Origin: DATBSL01 sp964561785
GTDB taxonomy: Bacteria; Acidobacteriota; Vicinamibacteria; Fen-336
Direction: 5' to 3'
NCBI GenBank assembly: GCA_964561785.1
Contig: CAZLRF010000003.1
Coordinates: 62,001 to 126,000 of the forward strand
Length of the DNA: 64,000 nucleotides
A model generated the notes under the pieces. The model had not been told where the DNA came from and searched no databases. It saw only the letters and a program-made list of their open reading frames with translations. Every line of letters starts with the position of its first letter. Within the stretch, counting starts at the first letter, position 1. The translations under genes were made by a program, and so were the position numbers. Of this stretch, positions 15,827-23,968 are shown piece by piece.

Positions 15827-17647
15827 CTACCTCTCGACGGGGATGGTGATCTGCCGCCACCCCGAGAGCGCCCGGTCGGTGGCGAGGTCCCCTTGCCAGA
15901 CCGGGGATGTGGGGAGGGACACGAGGCTCGCCCCCTGGTCGGAGGAGCCGAGCACGGAGAGAACCGAGCCGGGCAGCGAGGGCATCGGCGCGCCGGCGAG
16001 AACGGCCCCTCCCGCCGGCCGCGTGAGGCGGGCGTAGAGCCGGTTCCCGGAGCGCAGCCGCTCGATCGCGCGCAGGAGGGCGGGCAGGTCGCGCGGGGCG
16101 AGCCCCTGCCGCATCTCGCGCTGCTCGATCGCGTCCATCGTGGCCGCGTCGGAGACGAGGAGGGTGTAGCTGCCGGCGGGGGCGCTGGCCGGGACCGGCA
16201 CCGGCAGGTCGACGCGCTCGGTCTCGCCCCGGCGGTTGCGCAGGAGGACCCTGACCGAGGCGGTCGTGCCGGCGCGCACGGGCAGCCGGCCGTCGACCCA
16301 GACGCGGTGCAGCTCGGCCGCCTGGACGGTCTCCAGGGCGTCGACCGCCACGTCGAGCCGCTCGAGGGCGACGCGCCCGAAGTCGTTGGCGAAGAGGGCG
16401 GCGAGCGGCGAGGCCACCGCGAGCGCGGCCTCGGGCGCCGGCTGGTCGGAGGCGGCGACGTCCTCGACGCGGATCGAGCGCCCCCCCTCGAGGGAGAGCC
16501 GGGCCTCGACCCGCAGCGTCGCGGCCCCGAGGGCCCGCTCGTGCCCCTGCAGGACCGAGAGGAGGCAGACGTAGGCGAGGGTGGGGGTGAACAGCTCGTC
16601 GTCCACCATGCGGAAGCGGAAGACGCGCTCCGCGGAGCGCGGCGAGCGCAGGCGCACCTCGACCGGGACGAGGCGCGGCGGCTCGCCGAGCCGCCCCGCG
16701 ACCGCGGTCGCGCGGTCCTGGTCGATCGTCCCCACGGGCTCGAACGCCGCCGCGATCTTCCAGGACACCTGCAGGCTCGGGAAGACGGAGTACACCCACG
16801 CCTTCTTCATGGGGAACCGGGTGGGCCCGAGGTTGTAGAAGGGGTGGCCGAAGGCCCAGACGCGCGCGCCGTCGACGTGGGTGACGGTGCCGGTGGCGGA
16901 GAGGTCGAGGTCCCCCTCGACGAGCGAGATGCCGATCGCGGAGCCCGGCGCGAGGTCGCCCAGGGGGCCGGGGCGCGACGCCGAGGAGCCGCCCGCCACG
17001 GGCGCGAAGCCCATCGAGGCGAAGACGCCGCGCGCCCACTCGAAGGCGGCGGGGTCGAACCCCGAGAAGACGAGGGGCAGCGAGAGCGGGGCGAGGGTCG
17101 CGCCGGAGAGCCCCGGCGGCAGCGGCGTGTCGCCCGGGACCACCGGGATCGTCGGCCGCAGCGGCCGCTCGAGGGCGGCGAGCAGGGCGGCGCGGTCGAG
17201 GCGCAGCCCGGCGCCGGCGCGCAGGCGCGCCGAGGCGGCGCGGGGGGCGACCGTTGCGGTGGCCTCCGCCATCTCGGCGAACGGCGTGATTCCGGCGATG
17301 GGCAGCTTGCCGAAGGGAAAGGCGTACGCGACCGCCCCGACGAGACGCCCGTCGACGTACACGGGCGAGCCGCTCATGCCGGCGATGACACCCGTCTCGG
17401 CGAGGGGCCCGCCCGCGAGTCGGGCGAGGATCAGGCTCTGGCGGGGCCCGAGGGCGTTCTCGAGGACGCCGAGGATCCGTACCGAGAACTCCTCGACCCG
17501 CGAGCCCTCGAACACCGTTCGGCCGACGCCCTCCATCCCGGGCCGCACGTCCGAGAGGGGCATGATCTCGACCGCCCGGGCGGGACGCGCGGCGACGATG
17601 AGCAGCGTGAGGGCGAGAAGCGGGCGCGCGGGTCGCATCCCGGGCAT
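15827..17647 (-). CDS. SpoIVB peptidase S55 domain protein
   Basis: 606 residues. Signal peptide (LLALTLLIVAARPARA) followed by the S55 domain: MPLSDVRPGMEGVGRTVFEG at about 30 and GVIAGMSGSPVYVDGRLVGAVAYAF at about 90, where GMSGSP is the nucleophile Ser motif of SpoIVB. The C-terminal 400 residues are beta-rich with no family I can name. SpoIVB is a spore signalling protease, but this lineage is a diderm and its S55 proteins are probably envelope proteases. The ATG at 17647 is used. A second ATG at 17638 fits better with the adjacent -10-like TTTAAC (17648-17653) if the mRNA is leaderless. Lead gene of a three-gene operon. Confidence 0.8.
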   Translation of the reverse strand: MPGMRPARPLLALTLLIVAARPARAVEIMPLSDVRPGMEGVGRTVFEGSRVEEFSVRILGVLENALGPRQSLILARLAGGPLAETGVIAGMSGSPVYVDGRLVGAVAYAFPFGKLPIAGITPFAEMAEATATVAPRAASARLRAGAGLRLDRAALLAALERPLRPTIPVVPGDTPLPPGLSGATLAPLSLPLVFSGFDPAAFEWARGVFASMGFAPVAGGSSASRPGPLGDLAPGSAIGISLVEGDLDLSATGTVTHVDGARVWAFGHPFYNLGPTRFPMKKAWVYSVFPSLQVSWKIAAAFEPVGTIDQDRATAVAGRLGEPPRLVPVEVRLRSPRSAERVFRFRMVDDELFTPTLAYVCLLSVLQGHERALGAATLRVEARLSLEGGRSIRVEDVAASDQPAPEAALAVASPLAALFANDFGRVALERLDVAVDALETVQAAELHRVWVDGRLPVRAGTTASVRVLLRNRRGETERVDLPVPVPASAPAGSYTLLVSDAATMDAIEQREMRQGLAPRDLPALLRAIERLRSGNRLYARLTRPAGGAVLAGAPMPSLPGSVLSVLGSSDQGASLVSLPTSPVWQGDLATDRALSGWRQITIPVER

Positions 17648-17667
17648 GTTAAAGGCCGCCGGCCTCC

Positions 17668-17682
17668 GCGCGCAAAGCGCGC
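17668..17682. promoter_or_regulatory. Dyad between divergent promoters (GCGCGC-AAA-GCGCGC)
   Basis: Perfect 6-bp inverted repeat around AAA, abutting the -35 element TTGACC (17683) of the rightward promoter and lying about 15 bases above the -10-like TTTAAC of the leftward S55 gene. The position between divergent genes suggests a shared operator. Low sequence complexity limits confidence. Confidence 0.35.
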
Positions 17683-17710
17683 TTGACCGCCCGGCGCTGC
17701 GGCCTATACG
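17683..17710 (+). promoter_or_regulatory. Sigma-70-type promoter for the DUF6677 gene
   Basis: TTGACC (17683-17688), 16-base spacer, TATACG (17705-17710). The predicted start site is near 17717. It places the coding start downstream, supporting the GTG at 17758 with its GAGGAAAG ribosome site over any start inside the promoter. Confidence 0.55.
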
Positions 17711-17757
17711 ATCGGCGGGTTTTGGCGGACACCGACTCTCGAGGAAAGCCGGACCCG

Positions 17758-18126
17758 GTGCGCACGGCGACCGCGGGTCTGCTCGCCTGGGTGTGGCCCG
17801 GGCTGGGGCACCTCTACCTGGGCCGCAGGGGCAAGGGCCTCGTGCTCATGGGCTCGATCCTGCTCCTCTTCGTGCTGGGTGTCACGATGGACTCCCGCCT
17901 GCAGCTGCACCTGGGGCTCGAGGACCCTCTCGCGCTCCTGTTCAGCGTGGCCCAGATGGGAGTGGGGGCGCCCTACCTGCTCGCCCGCCTCGGCGGCCTC
18001 GGGGGGGGGCTCGTGACGTCGCCCAGCTACGAGTACGGGAACACCTTCACCGCGGTCGCGGGGCTGCTCAACGTGCTGGTGCTCCTCGACGCGCTCGACA
18101 CGGCTCGGGGGGTGCGCGGCAAGTGA
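17758..18126 (+). CDS. DUF6677-like small membrane protein
   Basis: 122 residues with three or four hydrophobic helices. The N-terminal AGLLAWVWPGLGHLYLGRRGKGLVLMG is a TM2-like 'PGLGHxYLG' motif as in DUF6677 and TM2 domain proteins. A conserved-looking SPSYEYGNTF segment precedes the last helix. The function is unknown. The GTG at 17758 has GAGGAAAG 9 bases upstream; TTG at 17722 would add 12 residues. Its stop overlaps the next small gene (GTGA), suggesting the two products work together in the inner membrane. Confidence 0.72.
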   Translation: MRTATAGLLAWVWPGLGHLYLGRRGKGLVLMGSILLLFVLGVTMDSRLQLHLGLEDPLALLFSVAQMGVGAPYLLARLGGLGGGLVTSPSYEYGNTFTAVAGLLNVLVLLDALDTARGVRGK

Positions 18127-18299
18127 TCCACTCCCATCTCGTCACCCTCGTCGTGTTCTCGGCGCTCGTCTCGACCGTCTTCGCGACGCTCCTGCGCGAC
18201 ACGCCCCGCGAGCGCCTGCGCTTCGGCCTCAAGGCCTTCGCGGGCTTCGTGCTCTCGACGCTCGCGATCGCCTGGCTGACGAACCCGTTCCCGCGCTGA
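18123..18299 (+). CDS. Small two-helix membrane protein
   Basis: 58 residues: helix 1 (VTLVVFSALVSTVFATLL), a charged loop RDTPRERLRFGLK, helix 2 (FAGFVLSTLAIAWLT). GTG start with 4-base overlap (GTGA) to the DUF6677-like gene, which strongly supports translation. No family recognised. Overlap-coupled small membrane proteins often form complexes with the upstream product. It ends 5 bases before the convergent lipoprotein gene. Confidence 0.65.
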   Translation: MIHSHLVTLVVFSALVSTVFATLLRDTPRERLRFGLKAFAGFVLSTLAIAWLTNPFPR

Positions 18300-18304
18300 G
18301 GCGC

Positions 18305-19315
18305 TCAGCGCGGGGCGGCCAGCCAGCGCGGGGCCGCCATCCGGTAGCCCGCGTCCTCGGTCCGCAGGACCTTGCGGCCGCTGCCGTCGGGCTGGAGGAC
18401 GACGAGCTCGGAGCGCGACGCGGCCGCGTCGGTCTCGACGTACAGCAGGCCCTCGTTTCCCCAGTCCGGCGCGCCGCGGAAGCGCGGGCCGCTCGCGATC
18501 GTCACGGGCTGGGAGCGGCCGTCCGTCCGCAGGGTGAGGATGTCCCACGTGCCGAGCCCCCCGTTGCCCGTCGACGTCAGACGGCGGAACGCGATCGACG
18601 TGCCGTCGGGGGAGAAGACGGGATCGGCGTCGGAGCCGACCACGTACGGGGTGCCGGGCAGGGCCTCGCCGGTCGCGGGGCCCGAGGTGAGCGGGGTGTC
18701 CCGGAAGAGGTAGATCCGGCTCACCCCGGCTTCGTCGCGCTCGTACACCGCGGTGCGCGAGAACGGGTCGATGCCCGCGTTGCGCTCGCTGATCGCGAGG
18801 CTCTCGGTGAGGTTCTGCTCCTGCTGTCCGTTGGGCTGCGAGAAGAACAGGTCGGCCTGGTTCGTCTGGGGGATGAGCGCCGAGTAGACGAGGAAGCTGT
18901 CGTCGGAGGACCAGTCGACCGAGTCGATGCGCCGGTTCGAGAACAGGATCGTCTCGACCGAGCGGGAGAGGTCCATGAAGTAGAGAGCGTTCGCGCCTTG
19001 CTCGGCCTGCGGGGTCGTGCGGATCGCCGCGACGCGGACCCGCTGGGGGGACGGGGCCACGGAGACGAAGTCGCAGGGAGGCGAGGCCTTCTCGGCGCAG
19101 GTCGTCAGGCGCTCGACCGAGGTGCCCGCGGCGTCGAGGGCGAGCAGCTCGCGGGGGCCGCCGGGCTGGGCCGCCCAGGACCCGCTCACGAACATGAGGG
19201 CGGCGGAGGCCGAGGGCGGGCGCGACAGCCCCCGGCCGGCGAAGGGGTTGCCGTCGTCGTCGCCGCACGCGGCGGTGAGGAGGGCGGCGGCGACGACGAG
19301 GCAGCGGCGGAGCAT
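18305..19315 (-). CDS. Lipoprotein with PD40/TolB-like propeller repeats
   Basis: 336 residues. Lipoprotein signal MLRRCLVVAAALLTAAC with Cys17 as the likely lipidated residue. The body has WD40-like (PD40) strands: IDSVDWSSDDSFLVYSALI, ADPVFSPDGTSIAFRRL and RGAPDWGNEGLLYVE, as in TolB C-terminal propellers. Unlike TolB it lacks the N-terminal alpha/beta domain and has a lipid anchor. It is probably a periplasmic scaffold or sensor. The ATG at 19315 sits about 5 bases after a -10-like TACGCT, so the mRNA may be leaderless. Confidence 0.72.
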   Translation of the reverse strand: MLRRCLVVAAALLTAACGDDDGNPFAGRGLSRPPSASAALMFVSGSWAAQPGGPRELLALDAAGTSVERLTTCAEKASPPCDFVSVAPSPQRVRVAAIRTTPQAEQGANALYFMDLSRSVETILFSNRRIDSVDWSSDDSFLVYSALIPQTNQADLFFSQPNGQQEQNLTESLAISERNAGIDPFSRTAVYERDEAGVSRIYLFRDTPLTSGPATGEALPGTPYVVGSDADPVFSPDGTSIAFRRLTSTGNGGLGTWDILTLRTDGRSQPVTIASGPRFRGAPDWGNEGLLYVETDAAASRSELVVLQPDGSGRKVLRTEDAGYRMAAPRWLAAPR

Positions 19316-19320
19316 GGGGC

Positions 19321-19350
19321 AGCGTAGACCCCGCTCGCGGGCCGAGTCAA
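19321..19350 (-). promoter_or_regulatory. Promoter of the propeller lipoprotein gene
   Basis: TTGACT (19345-19350), 18-base spacer, TACGCT (19321-19326), all on the minus strand. The predicted start site falls on the ATG at 19315, implying a leaderless transcript. The -35 abuts the tandem repeats used by ribH on the other strand. Confidence 0.45.
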
Positions 19351-19380
19351 GGCAGCGTGCTTTAGGCAGCGTGCTATAGT
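19350..19380 (+). promoter_or_regulatory. Tandem 12-bp repeats and -10 element upstream of ribH
   Basis: Two copies of AGGCAGCGTGCT (19350-19361 and 19364-19375), 14 bases apart, run directly into TATAGT (19375-19380), a good -10. No -35 is present at the right distance. The repeats occupy that position and may bind an activator. The ribH ATG follows 10 bases later, so the leader is very short. No room for an FMN riboswitch. Confidence 0.55.
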
Positions 19381-19390
19381 CGGCGATCGC

Positions 19391-19879
19391 ATGAAGGAGC
19401 CTCCTCGAGAACGTCCCTCCGCGCGCGGGCTGCACATCGCGATCGTGCGCGCCCTGTTCAACCGCGCGGTGACCGACGGGCTCCTCGAGGGCGCCCTCGC
19501 CGCCCTGGGGGAGATGGGGGCCGCGCGGCGCGACGTCGCCGTCTTCGACCTCCCGGGCGCGTTCGAGCTGCCCCTCGCCGCCGCCGTCGCCGCCCGCTCG
19601 GGCCGGTTCGACGCGGTGGTGGCCCTGGGGGCCGTGGTGCGCGGGGAGACGGACCACTACGACCACGTGGCGCGCGAGGCCGCGTCCGGGCTCGCGGCCG
19701 TGTCCCGGGAGACGGGCGTCCCGGTCGCGTTCGGCGTGCTGACGGTGAGGCGCGAGGCGCAGGCCCGGAAGCGCTCGGCGCCGGGGCCGGAGAACAAGGG
19801 CGCCGAGGCGGCGCGGGCCGCGGTGGCGACCGTCCTCGCCCTGCGGGCGATCGCGGGACGCCGTTCGCGGCGGGGCTGA
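19391..19879 (+). CDS. ribH: 6,7-dimethyl-8-ribityllumazine synthase
   Basis: 162 residues. Condenses the ribulose-5-phosphate-derived dihydroxybutanone phosphate with the pyrimidine intermediate in riboflavin synthesis, assembling as a capsid-like oligomer. Motifs: HIAIVRALFNRAVTDGLL, FDLPGAFELPLAAAV (VPGAFE), VVALGAVVRGETDHYDHV (catalytic His), ETGVPVAFGVLTV and ENKGAEAA. The stop overlaps nusB by one base (TGATG), a common ribH-nusB pairing. The first 12 residues are extra and basic. Confidence 0.95.
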   Translation: MKEPPRERPSARGLHIAIVRALFNRAVTDGLLEGALAALGEMGAARRDVAVFDLPGAFELPLAAAVAARSGRFDAVVALGAVVRGETDHYDHVAREAASGLAAVSRETGVPVAFGVLTVRREAQARKRSAPGPENKGAEAARAAVATVLALRAIAGRRSRRG

Positions 19880-20295
19880 TGGGCCGACGGACCAAGGCCC
19901 GCGAGTGCGCCTTCCAGCTGCTCTACCAGTGGGAGATCACCCGCGAGCCCATGGGCGCGGTGCTCGAGGGCTTCTGGCGGCTGCGGGCCGGGACGCCCCA
20001 GGTCCGGGCGATGGCGCAGCGGCTCGCGGTCGGGGCGCAGACCCGGGCGGACGAGCTCGACGCGGCGATCGCACAGGCCGCGACCCACTGGCGGCTCGAC
20101 CGGATCGCGACGGTCGACCGCACGATCCTGCGCCTCGGGGCCTACGAGCTCGCGGCCGAGACCCGGACGCCGGCGGCGGTCGTCCTCGACGAGGCGGTCG
20201 AGCTCGCCAAGCGCTTCGGCGAGGAGGACTCGCCGGCGTTCGTCAACGGGGTGCTCGACGCGATCCGCCGCCGCGTGCGCGGCGACCGGGAGTGA
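19879..20295 (+). CDS. nusB: Transcription antitermination factor NusB
   Basis: 138 residues, usual length. All-helical RNA-binding protein acting with NusE at boxA in rRNA operons. Motifs: GRRTKARECAFQLLYQWE (N-terminal RxxAxQxLYQ), WRLDRIATVDRTILRLGAYEL and TPAAVVLDEAVELAKRFGEEDSPAFVNGVLD. One-base overlap with ribH. lysS begins 8 bases downstream. Confidence 0.96.
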   Translation: MGRRTKARECAFQLLYQWEITREPMGAVLEGFWRLRAGTPQVRAMAQRLAVGAQTRADELDAAIAQAATHWRLDRIATVDRTILRLGAYELAAETRTPAAVVLDEAVELAKRFGEEDSPAFVNGVLDAIRRRVRGDRE

Positions 20296-20303
20296 GGGGG
20301 GAC

Positions 20304-21953
20304 ATGAGCGAGGACGAGCAGGGCGACGCGGCGGAGGCCGAGCCGGCGGTCCCGGGCTGGCCGGCGGAGTCCGGGCGGCGCCTGTCGAAGGCCGGGGCCC
20401 TGCGCGCCGCGGGACGCGAGGTCTACCCCACGCGGTACGAGCGCACGCACCGTCTGGGTGAGATCCTCTCGCTCTTCGGGCAGAAGACCCTCGAGGAGCT
20501 CGAGTCGCTCGCGGTGCCCGTGCGGGTCGCCGGGCGGGTGCTGACGAAGCGGGGCCACGGCAAGGCGTCCTTCGCGACGCTCGGGGACGGGGAGAGCCGG
20601 CTCCAGGTCTACGTGCGCTCGGACGAGGTGGGCGAGGAGGCCTACCGGATGCTCGACCTCGTCGACCTCGGCGACTTCATCGGGGTCGCGGGGCGGGTCA
20701 TGCGCACGCGCAAGGGCGAGCTCAGCGTGCAGGCGCGGGAGATCGCCTTCCTGTCGAAGGCGCTGCTGCCGCCGCCCGAGAAGTGGCACGGCCTCGCCGA
20801 CGTCGAGGTGCGCTACCGCCAGCGCTACCTCGACCTCCTCGCCAACCCCGAGGTGCGCCGGACCTTTCTCCTCCGCAGCCGGCTGATCGCCGCGGTGCGC
20901 CGCTTCCTCGACGAGCGGGGCTACGTCGAGGTCGAGACGCCGATGATGCAGCCGATCGCGGGCGGAGCGGTGGCCCGGCCGTTCGTGACCCACCACAACG
21001 CGCTCGACGTCGACCTCTACCTGCGCATCGCCCCCGAGCTGTACCTCAAGCGGCTCGTGGTCGGCGGCTTCGAGCGCGTCTACGAGATCAACCGCAACTT
21101 CCGGAACGAGGGCATCTCCTCGATGCACAACCCGGAGTTCACGATGCTCGAGTTCTACACCGCCTACTTCGACTGCCGCGACGTGATCGCGGTGACCGAG
21201 GAGCTCGTGGCGGCGGCGGCGCTCGCGGCGGGCGAGGTCCCGCTCGCCTTCCGGGGGCGGCCCCTCTCGTTCGCGCGGCCCTTCCGCAGGGTGCGGATGA
21301 CGGAGGCGCTCGCCGAGGTGGCCTCCGACGAGGGGTGGGGCGTCGACGAGGCGGTCCTCTGCGATCCGGGGCGCCTCGAGGCCTGGCTGCGCTCCGCGCC
21401 GCGGCCCGCGGGGCTCGAGCCCGGGTCGCGCGAGGCCGAGGTCTTCGCGGAGGAAGCGTCGTGGGCGCGGCTGTCCGGGCTCTCCCACGGCAAGCGCGTG
21501 GCGCACCTGTTCGAGACGTTCGTCGAGCGGCGCTGGGACCCCGACCGCACGCGGCTGTGGGAGCCCACGTTCGTCGTGGACCACCCGGTCGAGGTCTCGC
21601 CGCTCGCCAAGGCCCACCCGGACCGACCGGGCGTGGCCGACCGCTTCGAGCTCTTCGCGGCGGGGATGGAGATCGCGAACGGCTTCTCGGAGCTCAACGA
21701 CCCGCTCGAGCAGCGCTCGCGCTTTCTCGCCCAGCTCGCCGAGCGCGAGCGGGGCGACGTCGAGGCGCACTCGATGGACGAGGACTACGTCCGCGCGCTC
21801 GGGCACGGGCTACCCCCGACCGGGGGCTGCGGGGTCGGCATCGACCGCCTCGCGATGATCCTCACCGGCTCGCCGTCGATCCGCGACGTGATCCTCTTCC
21901 CGCACATGCGGCCCGAGGGGGGGCGCAGGCGCGAGGACGAGCCCGCGGGCTGA
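20304..21953 (+). CDS. lysS: Lysyl-tRNA synthetase, class II
   Basis: 549 residues. N-terminal OB-fold anticodon-binding domain (VRVAGRVLTKRGHGKASFATL, about 70-150), then the class II catalytic core: motif 1 RRFLDERGYVEVETPMMQPIAGGA, motif 2 YEINRNFRNEGISSMHNPEFTMLEFY, motif 3 PPTGGCGVGIDRLAMILTG. An acidic N-terminal extension (MSEDEQGDAAEAEP) is unusual but not alarming. The insertion between motifs 2 and 3 (about 300-400) is typical of bacterial LysS. Preceded by nusB and followed after 10 bases by lolC. Confidence 0.96.
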   Translation: MSEDEQGDAAEAEPAVPGWPAESGRRLSKAGALRAAGREVYPTRYERTHRLGEILSLFGQKTLEELESLAVPVRVAGRVLTKRGHGKASFATLGDGESRLQVYVRSDEVGEEAYRMLDLVDLGDFIGVAGRVMRTRKGELSVQAREIAFLSKALLPPPEKWHGLADVEVRYRQRYLDLLANPEVRRTFLLRSRLIAAVRRFLDERGYVEVETPMMQPIAGGAVARPFVTHHNALDVDLYLRIAPELYLKRLVVGGFERVYEINRNFRNEGISSMHNPEFTMLEFYTAYFDCRDVIAVTEELVAAAALAAGEVPLAFRGRPLSFARPFRRVRMTEALAEVASDEGWGVDEAVLCDPGRLEAWLRSAPRPAGLEPGSREAEVFAEEASWARLSGLSHGKRVAHLFETFVERRWDPDRTRLWEPTFVVDHPVEVSPLAKAHPDRPGVADRFELFAAGMEIANGFSELNDPLEQRSRFLAQLAERERGDVEAHSMDEDYVRALGHGLPPTGGCGVGIDRLAMILTGSPSIRDVILFPHMRPEGGRRREDEPAG

Positions 21954-21963
21954 GGAGGCGAGG

Positions 21964-23195
21964 GTGCCCTGGGAGCTGCGGGTCGCGCTGCGCTACCTGA
22001 CCGCCCGCCGCAAGCAGGCCTTCATCTCGCTCATCTCGGGGGTCGCGGTGCTGGGCGTCGCGGTCGGGGTGATGGCGCTCCTGGTGGCCCTGGGCCTCAT
22101 GACGGGCCTGCAGTCCGAGATCCGCTCCCGCATCCTCGGGGCGATGCCCCATCTCACCGTCTTCCCGGCCGGGGGGGGCGGCCTCGAGGACGCGGCGGAG
22201 GTGGCGGCGCGGGTGCGGCGCGTCGACGGCGTGGCGGGGGCCGCCCCCGCGCTGTACGGCAAGGCGCTCCTCGGGTCGACCTCGGGGGCGGCCGTCGCCA
22301 CCCTCAAGGGGATCTCGCCCGCCGACGAGCGCACGGTGACCGACGTCCTCTCCCGGGTCCGGGAGGGGGACGCCTCGGCCCTGCTGCGCCCGCCCGACGG
22401 GGGACCGGCGCCCGTGCTCCTCGGCAGCGCCCTCGCCGACGGCCTGAACGTCGGCGTCGGCGACGTGGTGACGATCACCTCGCCCCAGGGCCGGCTGTCC
22501 CCGGTCGGGCTGCTCCCCCGCGTCGCGCGGCTGCGCGTCGTCGGGACGGTGAAGACCGGGCTTTACGAGTTCGACGCCGGCTTCGGCTACCTGCCGCTCG
22601 AGTCGGCGCGGAGGCTCTTCGACGAGTCGGGACGCAGCGTGCGCGTCGAAGCGCGGCTTCACGACATGTTCGCGGTCAAGCCCGCCGCGCGCGAGGTCCT
22701 GGCCGCGCTCGGCGAGGGGTACGTCACGACCGACTGGGTGGAGATGAACCAGAACCTCTTCTCCGCCCTGTGGATCGAGAAGATGGCGATCGGCATCACG
22801 ATCGGCCTCATCGTCGCCGTGGCCGCGCTCAACATCGTGGCGACCCTCGTCCTCATGGTCATGGAGAAGCACAAGGACATCGCGATCCTGGTGTCGATGG
22901 GCGCCTCGCGTTCGGCGATCCAGCGCATCTTCGTGCTGCAGGGCACCCTGATCGGCGCCGCGGGCACCGCGGTGGGGGGGCTCCTCGGGTGGGGGGCCTG
23001 CCGTCTGCTCGACCGACACCGGGTGATCCGCATCCCCGAGGACGTCTACCAGATCGCCTGGGTGCCGTTCCGCCTGCTCCCCGGCGACGCCGCGGTCGTC
23101 CTCGCGGGGGCGCTGCTCGTGTGCTTCCTCGCCACCCTCTACCCGGCGCGGGGAGCGGCCCGCCTCGATCCGGCCGAGGCCCTCCGGTACGAGTG

Positions 23196-23196
<1 letters not shown>
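21964..23196 (+). CDS. lolC: Lipoprotein-releasing ABC transporter permease (LolC/LolE)
   Basis: 410 residues, MacB-FtsX permease fold. N-terminal RVALRYLTARRKQAFISLISGVAVLGVAVGV, the LolC/E signature, then a large periplasmic domain (about 50-260) and three C-terminal helices with LVMVMEKHKDIAILVSMGASRSAIQRIFVLQG. It works with LolD to move lipoproteins from the inner membrane to LolA. Only one permease gene is here, so it may form a homodimer (LolF-like). The GTG start follows lysS by 10 bases. One-base overlap with lolD. Confidence 0.93.
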
Positions 23197-23876
<680 letters not shown>

Positions 23877-23900
23877 GCGGCCGGCGGCGGCGGGCTGCGG

Positions 23901-23920
23901 GATTGAGCTATGATTGAGCT
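23901..23920 (+). promoter_or_regulatory. Tandem 9-bp repeats overlapping the clpC -10
   Basis: Two exact GATTGAGCT copies (23901-23909 and 23912-23920), 11 bases apart, so on the same face of the helix. They overlap a -10-like TATGAT (23909-23914). No -35 lies 16-18 bases upstream. The architecture recalls CtsR heptad repeats at clpC in Firmicutes, although the sequence differs. The clpC ATG is 49 bases downstream of the second copy. Confidence 0.5.
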
Positions 23921-23968
23921 TTGCCGGGGAGCCGTCGTCGCCCTGGCGCTTCCCGGGGTCGAGAGGGG

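Noticed and set aside
12894..16037. Long plus-strand frame opposite the glycosyltransferase and propeller genes
   Set aside because: Same high-GC artefact: no domains, composition biased to Arg/Gly/Val, covered by well-supported minus-strand genes.
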